The notes: generated by a model not told the origin, from the letters alone. A stretch of 64,000 bases of DNA from Adenanthera pavonina (GCA_026686845.1 JAIVEN010000013.1:18434001-18498000), one strand, 5' to 3'; shown: positions 1 through 11,663, numbered from the stretch's first letter. Numbers and translations are program-made.

Positions 1-456
1 TGATATCTTTCTTCCAAGCCCCAGATGTTTGAAATCATAAAAAACACTTGATTCAACAAGATCAAGATCACCTCAATTGGTTAAGTGTAGCATAAGTTAT
101 GAAATTTCAAAGTGAAAGGAACAAAATCTGGAAAATTTGATGACCAAATGAATAGCAATTTTCAAAGATTAAATAATATCATTTGATGCACTGAAATTTT
201 ATATGGATATTGTTTTCTTATGGAGGACTTCAAGAGCTTCAAGTATAAAGTTGATTTGACCCAAAGACAATTTCTTTAAAATTAATTATAAATTTTCAAA
301 GTTGGATTAAAAATCTAAGGTGCCAAGTGAATAGTAACATGACAAGCCTTTTAAGTCAATTTTCATTGTTGTACCATTTTTTCTTACAAATACATTTCAA
401 TGGAACCTAAGGCATCTAAAATGAATGGATAATGATTCCTAAAGTAAGGTATGACA
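1..456 (+). mobile_element. Ty3/gypsy-type LTR, 3' portion
   Basis: Non-coding, AT-rich sequence that matches by eye the last several hundred bases of the LTRs at 17327-20198, 20659-23243 and 27156-32102, including a tract resembling the one near 19850. It ends in the family's usual tail, here AAAGTAAGGTATGACA. The 5' part lies outside the window, so neither length nor TSD can be judged. Family assignment to Ty3/gypsy is inferred from the TGTAACA...TGACA termini seen in complete copies. Confidence 0.6.
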
Positions 457-1316
457 CTTGGAGAGGTGAACTCTTGCACACGAAACAAACATTTTTCAAA
501 ATTCTGTTTCCTTTATTTTTTGAGTTGTAATTCCATCATATAGTAAATATGGCATTAAAGAAATACAAATAAGAATACAATCATCTATATATCCTTTGAG
601 TATCACCTTTCCCTTTCTCTTTATTTATTTCGGTTAAAATTATGTTCAAAGATCCTTGACAATAATATATGCTTGGATATACATACCTTGGTATGTTGCT
701 AAAAATGAGCCTAAGAATGTAGATATAATGTTAAATAGAAAGTGGGCTAAATTTATCTAGACATATTTGGCACACATCTCATTCTATTTATAAATATATT
801 AATTGCATATAAACGCAACATATATTATTATTATTATGATATTTAATATTATATAACAGTAAATTAATTTAAAGGTACAAAAGTTGGAGATCACCATATT
901 TTCTTCCTATAGTATGAGATATTGTTCAAAATTATGTCATCCTCAAATTTTTTACGACAATAAAGATGTTGTAGTTAGCTTACCAAATACAAATTAATAT
1001 CTTATATGTGGTCCAAACTCAACATATTTTGTTGAAAATTATGAATTGGATTGTCCATTGATAGACTCACTTATTTTAATGGCCCATAATTAATTAGTTG
1101 GTTAATTAATTTGTTAAAGTTTGTATTTGAATTTTGAAATTTAAATAAGAGGTGGGGAAGTTAAATGGATGTATATATATTTGATTATAAGAAAAAACCC
1201 TCTCCTATTAATAAGTTTCCTATCCTTTTTCTCTTAGACTTTTGAGGTTTCTATATTCTTAGTGGTGATTTTGTTATGAATAATAATTGGAGTCCGATAG
1301 TGATTTCAATTAAAGC
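457..1316. other. AT-rich intergenic stretch, no gene seen
   Basis: No open frame of note, no RNA gene and no clear repeat boundary. It may be older TE debris. The last five bases (AAAGC) are the left TSD of the solo LTR that follows. Confidence 0.5.
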
Positions 1317-2480
1317 TGTAACACCCCTCATGATATTTTTCTTGGAGTTGTGTTCTGGATCGGAGGAAACAAGATGGAAAAAGGCTCAAATGGAGTCTGG
1401 AAGAGCCCCATGCCATAGCGAGAAACAAGGCTGCCGAGGTGAGAATCTTTCCAGTAGCATGGTTTCAGTTGAATACGGTGGAGTCACAGCAAGGTATGCT
1501 AAGACCACGACGAGATTCAGGATTTTTGTTTAAATCTGGATCATTTTGGATAATCGGAAAGAAAAAAAATGGAGGGAACGACGAGGAGCAGCACTAGGGT
1601 TCGCTATTTTTGGCCATTGGGAGTGATTTTCGGATCTCAAGAGCTTGGATTCAAGTGGGTAAGTGATTCTCACTCCACCCTCTCCATTTTTCTTCGGTTG
1701 GAAATTTGGGGATTTTGGTTTTAAGGTTGGATTTCTGGTTTGGGATGAAATCCACTGATTAAAATGGATGAAATGGGGTTAATGAAGTGTGTTTTGGTAT
1801 TCTTGTTGCTTGGGTCTGAGTTTTGAAGGGATTATATGTGTTTAGAGCTTAACCCTAGGTTGTTTTCGGTTTGGACTCAGGGGAATCCGAGGTGTATGTG
1901 GTTAAGTAGTGTTTGAATGGTCCCTAAGAGCCTAATGATGCATGAAAGGGGTGTGGGAACCTTGGGTTAGACCTAAAGTGGTTGAATTGTGATGTTTGGT
2001 TTAATGGTATATTGTGTTAATGGAAGAATTGTGTTATTATGAAGGTTGTTTTGTTAACCGAGAGGGGTTCAAGCGTGTTGGGCATTTAAGAAGTTCGTGA
2101 AACTCACGTGTGTGGTATTGACAACCTAAGGTAACCGGGTGTTTGCTTTATATGGTTATGTGTTGATATATGCATATATATATGCATGTTCCTTTTCATA
2201 CCACGATATTGATTGTGTATGTGCATAGTTTTCTTACATATCGTGATATGCACGGCTAGTTGATATATGATAGTATATATAGTATATGTATGATGTGTAG
2301 AATCCCCATACCATTGCATGCTGTCATGTCCATATGATGCTTGTGATGATAATGATGTATATATGTGTATAGAGGCATGTTGGCATGGTATTGGCATCAT
2401 CACCATACGATTACATAGTGAGAGATTGATGATGAGGTGATGATGATATGATATGATATGCGATGATGATATGATAAAGA

Positions 2481-2612
2481 TCCCTATCGCTAAATCCTCT
2501 TTATGGGAGAGGCAGGCGGCAAAGGACAATATGATATGATGAAATATCCCTGTCACTAAATCCTCTCCTTGGGAGAGCCAGGTGGCAGTGGATTTGGGGA
2601 TGCACCTTCCCT
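2481..2612 (+). repeat. 66-bp tandem duplication inside the solo LTR
   Basis: Two imperfect copies, starting at 2481 and 2547, each running TCCCT..TC.CTAAATCCTC and then GGGAGAG.CAGG.GGCA. They differ by several substitutions, so the duplication is not recent. Confidence 0.75.
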
Positions 2613-2902
2613 AAATCATCATTAATTCGTGATAGTCCAGGGGAAGGAGAGCCATGGTTTGAGCTTTAATGTAACCATTGGCCGGGTTGCATTAGGGTAA
2701 GATGAGCTTGGTGATGTCCTGGAATTAGTCTTCACCGGCTGTTGGAAGGAAATCATCTATTGAAATGTCTTGTGATGACGACAACCCGTGATTCTAGCTG
2801 TGTATGAGGGAGAACATGCATACCATTCATTAGCATTGCATTGCATTGCATAACTATGTGGATCAGTATATATATATATTATATGTGATTGTTCCTGGTT
2901 AC

Positions 2903-2917
2903 TGAGACATTGTCTCA
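2903..2917 (+). promoter_or_regulatory. Conserved LTR hairpin, TGAGAC/GTCTCA version
   Basis: Perfect 6-bp stem TGAGAC...GTCTCA with a 3-base loop, followed by CATCCCTG and then TTTCAG/GT at 2941-2947. The position and downstream context match hairpins with different stem bases in the other gypsy-type LTRs (19028, 22441, 33442), so the pairing rather than the sequence seems conserved. The role is unknown. Confidence 0.5.
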
Positions 2918-3825
2918 CATCCCTGTCCCATGACTAACCTTTCAGGTGACGGTACTGGCACTAGTCCGGAAAAGACGCGGGAGTGACTACGTACGTGGGA
3001 ATAGTCTATGTAGTATTTATAAATTGGATAATGTGTCATGTGCCAAGTAGGATAGAAGGCTTTGTAATGAATGGTTATGGATGTGGATTGTATGGATGTA
3101 TGTATGGTTATATGTGGAAAGAGGTTGTTTGTGGTATGTATGTTGTGTTATGTGTTATGTGTTATGTGTGATGAAAGTTGGAATTAGGCTGATTGGTGTG
3201 TTTTAGGGCCTGTAGCCCATTTTGTCAAGTAAGAGTCCCAAGGGGTCAAATCTCAGAGGAGTGGTTCCTTTGGGGTGAAACTTTTTTAGACAAGTTGGTT
3301 TGAGGGTTTTGGACCTGTATGATTGGTCTCTGAATAGCCAGTTGCCTTTGGTGGCAATTAGAGGTGGTAGTGGTGAGTTTCGGGTCAATAAGTGGCCAAA
3401 ACAGTGTCAGGGGTCTAGAATCTCCATACAGAGTTGGATTGAGGTGAAGTTGGTGTCTATAGATAGATTGAGACTAGATTGACTTGTAGGAGTTGGAATC
3501 AAGTCAATCGGAGGTTGGAACATGGAGTTATGCATGTGGGAGTTCACCCCGGAATGTGGAAGTTGCTGATATGGGATATCAGCATGGGGCGTCGCGGCTC
3601 CAAAGTCCAGGCCACGGTGCTAGTGAGGCTAGAAGCAAGTGCAAAACAGGGGAGACCGGAGCCGTAACGGTACTATAGCTGTCGTGGCCCCAGCCTAGTT
3701 TTTTGTGTTGTTTGATTCGTTTCCACTGTTCTGAGGTTGTGAGAAGTTGTTTGGGTTGTGTTTTGTTGGATTTTGAAGTTTTTGGTCAAGTCTGGAGGTG
3801 TCAGGAGGTAGGGTGCTACAAAAGC

Positions 3826-4200
3826 TGCATAAAATAGAAGATTTAAGAATATCTAATGTACAACAAAGGAAACTTGTAGACTAATTTGTGAAATAGATAT
3901 GCAATCTCTTCTTCTGCTCAAATTTTCTTCATATTTAAATCAATATAATAACTTATTATCCACATCAAGTGAGTTGAGAGCCAAAGTGGAGTCCACGTCT
4001 TGGACAAGAGGCCAGTGTAACGGCTTCTTTGGTTAAAAGAAAAGATAGAGAGAATATATTGAATCAACATATATATTAATCCTATCACTCAATACTACAT
4101 CTACATTCATAGTGTCTGGACACTTATTTTACCATAACCTTAGCATTAGTGATGCTTTAGTCAAAGGAAGTAAGGACATGAAAACTAAGGTTATAAGTTG
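3826..4200. other. Intergenic, nothing recognised
   Basis: AT-rich sequence between two LTRs. No coding frame, RNA gene or repeat terminus is evident. Confidence 0.5.
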
Positions 4201-7200
4201 TGTAACATCCTAATTTTCAAGGCTATGTCTAAAGTACGACTACAATGTGCCTAATATGAACGTGTTAAAAGCATAAATGAAAAAGATACCCCATGTGTAA
4301 TATTTTGTGAATGCTACGAAAGGCAAAATGGCAATTTCACATTCTTGATCCTTAATTGGACTTAATTTCCATATAGTTCTCAGAAGGAATTATATTTGAT
4401 CCTTAACTAGAATAAATTGCAAATAAAGTTCTTAATAAGAATTAATTCCAGAACTAAAAGTTATGCAATATACATGTCAAATAAAAGCTCTCGACATGCT
4501 GAACCTAATGATATCAGTATTAGGTGACCGGGAGGTTTAGATTGGAAAATAGACTGATTTGAAAATATAGGATATTAAAGAGACAAGTGGGCCCATGAGA
4601 TACAAAAGTAAATGGTTAAAAGTTAGGGGCCATGTAAGTAAATATTTTCTAACCGATAAAACTAAACAGTTAAAACCTTTAACCTGGTGTAATTTTATAC
4701 TGTATATAGAAATGCAAGTAGCTCCAATCAATGTAGAAAAAGCTTACCCCAAGTAAAAAAATGTGTGGAATCCATCTAGACCAATGAAAAATTTATTTGA
4801 TGATTGGAGAGTTTTTTTCTCATTCTCCCTTTTTTTTAGTAAAATTACATAGGGAATTAATGTGCAATTTTTGCCCTCTTCTCCTCCTACCCTCTTTCAC
4901 GTATTCAACAAGCAAATTGGACAAGATTTTTGTTCCTTTTCTTCATGTGATTTAGCAAGCAAAGAGAGGAATTTCACTCAAAATTTTCTTCCTCTTGTCT
5001 ACATGTTTAGCAAAGGAGAAGAGAAAAATAATTATGCAAATTATTAAATCAGAAATTATGATGTAATCAAGGGTCATGTCACGCATTAAATTTGGACCCT
5101 TGGATCAAAATGGAATGAATGGCCAAGATGCAAAATTTTTCTCTATATATATGCATACCCCCTCCCCCCATTTATGCATCATTCTTGGCCAGAAGCACGA
5201 GGGAAGGAGAGAGAGAAACTGAAGCTACAAGGAAGAGAGAGAAAGGGAGGAAAAATCAAAGGAAGGAAGAAAAACAGGAGAGGAAAATCAAGGCAAATAA
5301 GGTATGATCTTTTCCCTAATTTCCCAAATTAGGAGTTAGAATCTTAGATAGGAAGCATGAAGTTTCCTTTTCCCTTTGGTCACTTATAGTTTCGGCCAAG
5401 TATATAAAAGAAGAGAAAATGAAATTATACAAACAATGGAAAAGGAATTATAAATTAACGAGATGAAGGTGAAAATTGTTGGAAATCCTTCTATTTTCCT
5501 TTTATGATTGATTTCAGCCAAGCTAAAGGACCAAGAAGGAATGCATAGTTAATAGAAATAAAGTTAAAGAAAGTTTACTTTAGTGTATTTGAGATGAAAT
5601 TGCATGAAAAGCAAGAAAAACTCATTTTATGCTCTAAAATGCTCATTTTCTTCCAAGAAGGAAAATGAGGCTAGGAGTTAGAATTTCACAAAGCTAAAGT
5701 TAAAAATGAATTCCTCATGTAAAAATTAGTAAAGAAGAGGCAAGGGTATCAAGTTTAAACCAAAGACAAGAAATATGAAATTTTAAGGCTCATGGTTTGT
5801 CCAAAAAACAAAGTGATCTTAGAGTTGGAATTTAATTATTTTAATGATTCCAATGAGTTCCTAGAGTCCAAATTAGTCAAGAAAGGTCAAGGGTTTGAGG
5901 CTAAAAGTTAGTATGCAAAATATGGAAATTTAGGGTTCAAAGTGAACTTTATAAGAACCCATAGAGAATTAGTTGATGTAGCATGGTTCTAGTGATGTTT
6001 CTAGGTTTCGAAAGATGCAAGGAAGTGATTGAAAAGAGATTCAAGTAAAGGGAATCCAACTTTGAAGAGAAAAGGTTAAAGTTCTCAGGTAGCATTACTT
6101 GCCTTGCTATATGTTATTGCACAATTATGTTTTATGCATATTTTATGATATGTAAATGTTGTTTCATTGAATGTTCTCTTGATTGGCTGGCTATTTATGT
6201 AATAAGGACTAAGCTTGAGATGTTCTGTTTTTAAGCCCTTATACTGCAGAAATTTTTCTAGCCAACATGTTATTTTAATGCGTTTTTAACAATTGTGAAA
6301 TGCTATAAATGTTTTTATATTATATAATAATGTATTAGCATGTGCAAGTTTGCTATTGTGATGCCCAATCTCATCCTCCCAAATTCTAACCATGCTAGGT
6401 ATGCAAAGCAAAGGATGACGATTAAGAAAGGAAGAAAATTTATGGAAGATAATTTATGTTCATGGTAGTTGTTTATGTTTGACTCAATAAACATGCCTTG
6501 TAGTTTATGTCATGGATATGTATAAATGATGAAATGTGAAATCATGTTATGTATGGAAAAACATGTTATGTATTATTGAATAATGACATAAATTTATGAA
6601 TAAGGAATGGTATGTATGCCTTTAATGTTTAATGTTGGCATGCAAATGTTTAGAAATGTTCAAGCATGTTATGTAAGAAGAAATGAATTAGAGCATAATT
6701 TCTCTAGTTAAAAGATATGATGAGTTTTATGATAAGACAAATTATGTACAATTTGGCTAAGTATTGTATATGTTATGGCTCAAGGAAGTTAAAGATCCGA
6801 ATATGAAATTGTTACTGGAACTATGTGTGGATTGTAAACACTGTCTAACTCAACAGACTGTATAAAATTGTGTAGTCCTCCAAAATTTAGTTCTTTGTAT
6901 GTATGGAAATAGCTGTCTTAATTTTAATATGCAACTCATTTGAATGTATTTGGAGCTATACAATGAGAGAGATATATATATTTTCTTAAAACTATTCCAA
7001 TAAGGGATTATTCTGACCCTTGATAGTTTAAAATGATGCTTTGCTTCGTAAGTATTGAATAAATGTACAAAATAAATATAGTTAGAAAGACATGTAGAGA
7101 TTTCAAATGATTATAGAAAATATAAAACAACCATATGGATTATGAGTTGTGAATTTTTAAAGTTAGAGGTCAAAAACAAGACAAAAACTGGAAACATGGG

Positions 7201-7498
7201 AAGAACAATAAATTTCAGAGAATAAACTATACAAATTGGCTCAAAGAAATTCTAGTTTCATATTTTTTCCCATGAAATTTAAGATGTGCTCGATTTTTAG
7301 AGATTTGAACAATAGTGAAATGATTTTTGTACATTTAGTTATGAATTTCTAAAGTTGACTGTACAATATGATGAACAAAGCACAAAAATATAATTTTACA
7401 ATTTTGAGCTTTTCACTTATTCAAGATCTCCAAAGCCTCTTTTTTGGATTCAAATGAGGCTGTATTTATAGGAAAAATGTCAAAAATAAGGTGTGATG
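4201..7498 (+). mobile_element. Ty3/gypsy-type LTR (3.3 kb), probably solo
   Basis: Begins TGTAACATCCTAATTTTC and ends near AAATAAGGTGTGATG, a decayed form of the family tail TATGACA. The internal order matches the other family members: AT-rich start, TATA box (5144-5152), purine-rich leader with many GAGAGAAA/GGAAG runs, a GT donor-like site at 5302, a long AT-rich stretch, a partial hairpin near 6357, CCTCCC, an AG/GT at 6397-6400, then the long tail. I found no convincing TSD (left AGTTG, right TTTTT), so it is old or its end has been altered. No primer-binding site or coding region adjoins it. Confidence 0.65.
5144..5152 (+). promoter_or_regulatory. Putative LTR TATA box
   Basis: TATATATAT in the context CTCTATATATATGCAT, followed within about 30 bp by a C-rich segment and then by the purine-rich leader. 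The LTR at 17327 has the same arrangement (TATATATA at 18090), which supports it as the U3 core promoter. Confidence 0.5.
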
Positions 7499-8051
7499 TT
7501 TTTTGTGCTTACAAAGGCCAATGAATATAAAGGTTATTATAGAGCATATGTTTGAAATGGTCGGCTAGTGGGTATAACCATGAACATAAATCATCTAGAT
7601 GAAAAAAATATTGCTAGGATATTTATATATAACACCAAAGAGTAATTATATATAAAAAAAATAACACCAAAGAATATATTACACAAGTTAATTGGGCATT
7701 GCTGTTAGTGAGCAGGACTAGCTAGAACATATCATTAATTAATAAGTTTAAGAGATCTTTTTGCATGAATAAGAAGACCAATACATTCTAACAGAAAAAG
7801 TAAAAAAAAAAAAAAGATTCACGATGAAATCTCATCAGTTTAGACACGGCCTATATGTCACACTTGAAGAAATTTCAAGATATCCCCATTTTTGGGAATT
7901 TGTATCCTTGTGGAATAAGGGCCCTATATGTATTGTATTATTGATGACTGTAATATCCAGTGAGCTCTTTGATTAAAAGACTTAATAAATCTCAATGAAA
8001 AAAATTATATAATAATATTAATTGGGCATGAAAACCTTATCCTTATCACCA
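7499..8051. other. Single-copy-looking flank of MIR160
   Basis: AT-rich DNA with a poly-A run near 7802-7815. No similarity to the LTR families in this window and no coding frame. It lies 3' of the minus-strand miRNA hairpin, so it may hold the primary transcript's 3' end, but no firm polyadenylation signal can be assigned. Confidence 0.4.
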
Positions 8052-8170
8052 AATGTGCACATGGGATATGCTTGGCTCCTCATACGCCATTAACAAAGGC
8101 CATAGGAGCTCCAGTGGGCTCTGTAAATGGCATACAGGGAGCCAGGCACATAAATACATGTATGTGCTAT
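8052..8170 (-). ncRNA. MIR160: miR160 precursor hairpin (pri-miRNA stem-loop)
   Basis: Conserved plant microRNA gene. Read on the minus strand, the 5' arm carries the miR160 sequence (starts TGCCTGGCTCCCTGTATG, plus-strand 8128-8148). The 3' arm carries the matching star (starts GCGTATGAGGAGCCAAGC, plus-strand 8067-8087). They pair over 21 nt with two mismatches and the 2-nt 3' overhang expected of a Dicer product, and are joined by a loop of about 40 nt. From family knowledge, miR160 guides cleavage of ARF10/16/17-type auxin response factor mRNAs in plants. The arm order (mature on 5p) is that of known MIR160 genes. This is the only convincing host gene in the window. A TATA box lies upstream at 8611-8618. 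Confidence 0.96.
8128..8148 (-). ncRNA. miR160: Mature miR160 (5p arm)
   Basis: 21 nt beginning with T, as AGO1-loaded miRNAs usually do. It reads TGCCTGGCTCCCTGTATG plus three more bases (CCA). By memory of the family this is the canonical miR160a/b/c form, with no substitution. Confidence 0.95.
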
Positions 8171-8610
8171 AGATGCATGACATACAATTAGGTGCATCTA
8201 TATATAATATAACAGAATTCAAGTTTCTCTTTTCTAAAAATTAGTCTCAAAGTTTATGTCTGTACATTAATACGTGAGAATTGACTAAATGAATGCAAAG
8301 AGGACAAGTAGCAGTAGAGTAGCCTACATGAACAATGCATTAATATGAAGAAGATTAACTACCAAACCTGGATGTCTATATATATAAAACTGGAATTGCC
8401 TCAAGAGATATATATATAGCCAGATCTATAGGAAAAGGGGACAGAAAAGAAAGTACAAAGGTATATATTGACATGTTGCTTAAAAGAAGCAAAACCAGTG
8501 GACTAGCTAAACCTAAGGGTATGGCTAATAATAGAGAAGTTTTTAGAGGGAAAAGAGGAATATGTGGGGTTGTAGTTGCACCCTGAATCCAAGCTCTCTC
8601 ACCACCTCAC
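8171..8610 (-). other. Probable 5' part of the MIR160 primary transcript
   Basis: Sequence between the hairpin and the TATA box. On the minus strand transcription would start about 25-35 bp downstream of the TATA, near 8580, giving roughly 400 nt of leader before the hairpin. It has (TA)n tracts near 8380-8420 and no open frame of significance. The extent is inferred. Confidence 0.4.
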
Positions 8611-8618
8611 TAAATATA
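8611..8618 (-). promoter_or_regulatory. Candidate MIR160 TATA box
   Basis: TATATTTA on the minus strand. Immediately upstream is a CT-rich tract (complement of GAGAGAGAAAGAGAG at about 8627-8641), a common plant core-promoter feature. Spacing to the hairpin is plausible for a plant pri-miRNA. Confidence 0.5.
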
Positions 8619-8641
8619 GATGTGAAGAGAGAGAAAGAGAG

Positions 8642-10291
8642 TGATCAATACTAACCACACAATTTTCTAAGCTAAGTTTATGGTGTTTGTTTGAAATCTC
8701 CTTTTCTAGGCCGTAAACCTAACTCTGCTTCTTTTTATTTCTTTCAACCTCAATTTGTCTTGTAACGCTTGGAACACATGGATTCGTCATCACTCTCCAA
8801 CTTTCTTTCAATAAAAATAAAGCCAAAGAAGCATAAAGCCAAATTTTTACCATAATGTCTTCCCCTTTTTCTCCTTCCGCCATCACCTCTTCTTTATTAA
8901 TTTATCTTTCCATATGTGTGTGTGTATATGCTTTCCTTCTCATTTTTGTTAATGCTTGTTGGTCATCATATTTTTATTGTCATTGTCAATTGATTAATAT
9001 TTAATGACTTTGTTTCAAGGAAGCTCCACACTAAACCCCCCCACTCTTTTTTTTTTTTAATTATATAGATTTTAGAATAATCCTTCCCCACATAGTCACC
9101 TAATTCACCACTTTCATTCTGTCCATTCAAATAGCTAACCCGGCCTATAGCTTCATATGCCATTGGTTGTTTTCCTTTTCTATGTTAGTATGCTACATAC
9201 AATTGCGTATATTTTTTAGAAAATGACATTTAAAGACTAGCTCGTAACACAAGATATTAAAATTCTTGCACAAAATTGAAGTTATTTGTTGTGTAGTGAA
9301 AATTACATGTGGTATCTTCAAATCCATGCTTTCTAAAATTATAAATCCAAAAATTCTTATAATATATGAAAGACCAGTAATTTTATAAAAGAATATAGTA
9401 ATTTCAACAAGTTTCAAGTGATAACTTTGGTCTTTTCGAAAAACTTTGATTTTTAAAGTCTTCAAAATGTCATCAGTTGATCTTACAAGTCTATAAATGC
9501 CATTTGTCCAATATTCATTAGCTAGGTAGCATCAATACCAAATGTACATCTATAAGTATATAAGTACAAGCACAATTATTTATATATAATTAACAATTCA
9601 ATTCATTAAAAAATAAAAACAAGTAAAATTAGAGTTATAAATGATAAAGCAAACTCTAAGTATGAATAAAATGTTCATCTTAATAAAATCTCTATAATTA
9701 ATTTTTAAATGTAAAAAAAATATTGGGCCAAAAATTGTAGAAGCATTACTATGAAATATTTTTTCCTACATGTCTCCTAGCTTTTAAATCTAGAAAATGG
9801 GTCCAATTTTCTGTCAAAATTATAAGTAATATAAATATGTGTATAAAGAGAAACTAATGGGTGCATATCCAACCATATAGTACACATATCATATCATATA
9901 TCCAATATAAATATATCCACTTTTTTAAAGTATGAGTTCAATATAGTCAGCAAGTTGATCTTGATTGAGCAGGATATTATTGTCTCCTGATAAAGTAGTT
10001 AATCTTTTGACTTAATGTTTTTAATTTAATTTTTCTTCATATGAAGATTTGGTATGTAAGTTGTTGATTTACACTATATAGAATAGAAAATATTAATTTT
10101 ACACATGTCTAAAGTAATAATTTTGATGTGGCAAGGCGTGACCCTTTAAAACAACAATACTTCAAGAAAATAGACAAACACGTATTTAATACATAATTTG
10201 CATACTATACATGGACATACATATCCATCCATACCACATTGTACTCATCTATATATATTGTTTCAAATTTTGACAGTAGAATAGGACCATT
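8642..10291. other. Upstream region of MIR160, no gene seen
   Basis: AT-rich, with a TG run near 8915 and a poly-T run near 9048. Short frames (8966-9163 and 9193-9465, minus) have no recognisable domain and compositions typical of AT-rich chance frames. It may contain distal MIR160 promoter elements, which cannot be identified from one sequence. Confidence 0.4.
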
Positions 10292-10896
10292 CACTACTAG
10301 AAAAATACAATTTAGCGAGGGAATTTAACGAGGGATGAGTAATCCCTCACTAAATAATCTAAAACAGCGAGAAATTAGCGATGAATTAAATTTAGCGAGG
10401 GAATTAGTGAGAAATATTCTTTCCCTCGCTAAATTAGTGAGGGATTAACAAGGAATATTCTTTCCCTCGCTAAATTAGCGAGGAATTTTTTATTTATCGC
10501 TAAATTATTATGAATAGCGAGGAATCTATCGAGGAATTTGTCCCTAGCTAAATTTTCTAAAATTAATTTTAATAGATTAAAATTATTTTATTAAAAATTT
10601 AATTTTAATGAATTGAAATTTTTTTAATAATTATGTTATAAAATTATTTTTATTAGTTGATTATTTTAAATTAATAAAAATAGTTAGATTAATTTTTATA
10701 ACTTGTTGGAAAAAATGAAAATGAAAATTCATTTATTACAAAATTCAAAATATAAAATATTTTATGATATTAATAACTAAAATTATAATATATTTTTATT
10801 TTTTAACAATATATTAATTTATAAATATATGTGTGTATTAGTGTGTAAAGAAATAATATATATTTAATATTTCATATAAAGACTGCAAATACATTA

Positions 10897-10959
10897 CAGT
10901 TCAATTGGCAAAAGTCTGAATATAAAGGCACTAAAAGCAGGAGATCATGGGTTCGAACC
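10897..10959 (+). other. tRNA-like / SINE-like segment inside the CACTA element
   Basis: Contains a plausible RNA polymerase III A box (CAGTTCAATTGGCA, from 10897) and a perfect-looking B box GGTTCGAACC at 10950-10959. The sequence between them does not fold as a standard cloverleaf by eye and no anticodon arm can be placed. It looks like a tRNA-derived SINE head or tRNA relic rather than a working tRNA gene. Confidence 0.5.
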
Positions 10960-10983
10960 TAAGCAAATGCATATTTGAAATCA

Positions 10984-11106
10984 TTATAAGACATGGCAGT
11001 GACGTGTCGCAATCACGGTGATGTGACAGTGGCATGGCAGTGATGTGGCATGGGTGGCGGGTGACATGGCAATGATTTGACGTGGCGTGGTCTTGGGGGT
11101 GACATG
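10984..11106 (+). repeat. Imperfect GTGACATGGCA-type short repeats
   Basis: A G-rich run with many variants of GTGAC.TGGCA (for example GTGACGTGTCGC, GTGATGTGACAG, CAGTGATGTGGCATGG). It stands out sharply from the AT-rich CACTA interior and directly follows the tRNA-like segment. Confidence 0.55.
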
Positions 11107-11335
11107 GTAATTTTGAATTTTTCGTAGTTTAGCGAGGGATTTAATCCCTCACAAAATTTAGAGAGGGATTTAATCCCTCGCTAATTAGCAAGGGAATCAG
11201 CTCATTCCTCGCTAAAATTAGCGACGCCATTTTTACCGACCAAATTAGTGAGGGATTTTTCCAATTTAGTGAGGAAAAAATGGCATTTAGCCAGGGATTT
11301 GTCCCTCGCTAAATGCCATTTTTCTAGTAGTGATT

Positions 11336-11663
11336 TTGGATTTTTAAGGTGAGTCAAAAAAATAGTCTCATAAATATTTCTAAAAATGTAATGTTTCTGC
11401 AATTTTTTTAAGTGATATTTATTTGTTAAGAAGAAGAATAATTATTTATATGTTGTTATAAACATTTTATGTTTATTTAATCTCTATACTATAATTTTTA
11501 GAATATTTAATACATATTTTTTCTTTTAATGAGTTGATCTATTAATTATATATATACATAATTACATAAATAATATTAAATATGTTTAATATCCCCTATA
11601 CTCTATCCTAAAATTTTAAAAGTTACTATATATTTTACATCGTACTATATTGTATCCAATACA
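11336..11663. other. AT-rich spacer, nothing recognised
   Basis: No repeat boundary, coding frame or RNA gene seen. It joins the CACTA element to the next LTR. Confidence 0.5.

Larger units (their letters stand above)
1317..3820 (+). mobile_element. Ty3/gypsy-type solo LTR (2.5 kb)
   Basis: Begins TGTAACACCCC and ends GGGTGCTACA. It is flanked by a perfect 5-bp TSD, AAAGC at 1312-1316 and 3821-3825, so the boundaries are secure and it is a solo LTR with no internal region. It is noticeably less AT-rich than the neighbourhood. Inside are a GATGAT/ATATGAT-rich tract, a 66-bp duplication at 2481-2612, a hairpin at 2903-2917 and an AG/GT junction at 2944-2947. The short open frames in it (for example 1276-1533 plus and 2104-2556 minus) look non-coding. 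Termini and length fit long-LTR chromovirus-like elements, but without an internal domain the lineage is inference. Confidence 0.85.
10292..11332. mobile_element. Non-autonomous CACTA (En/Spm-like) element
   Basis: Terminal inverted repeats CACTACTAGAAAAAT at 10292 and the complement ending ...TTTCTAGTAGTG at 11332. A 3-bp TSD, ATT (10289-10291 and 11333-11335), is diagnostic for the CACTA superfamily. Both ends carry dense subterminal repeats of the TTTAGCGAGGGATT type in both orientations, the kind of motif the transposase binds in known CACTA elements. At 1041 bp with no transposase frame it must depend on an autonomous partner. The centre is very AT-rich and contains a tRNA-like segment (about 10897-10959) and a G-rich repeat tract (about 10984-11106). 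Confidence 0.93.

Noticed and set aside
1276..1533. 85-codon plus-strand frame
   Set aside because: It straddles the left boundary of a solo LTR (start 1317) and its TSD, so it cannot be one ancestral gene.
2104..2556. 150-codon minus-strand frame
   Set aside because: It lies entirely inside the solo LTR at 1317-3820 and is driven by GATGAT/ATATGAT repeats. The protein is His/Ile-rich low complexity with no domain.
10897..10959. Functional tRNA gene
   Set aside because: It has A- and B-box-like sequences but no acceptor stem, anticodon arm or standard fold visible. It is kept only as a tRNA-like segment.
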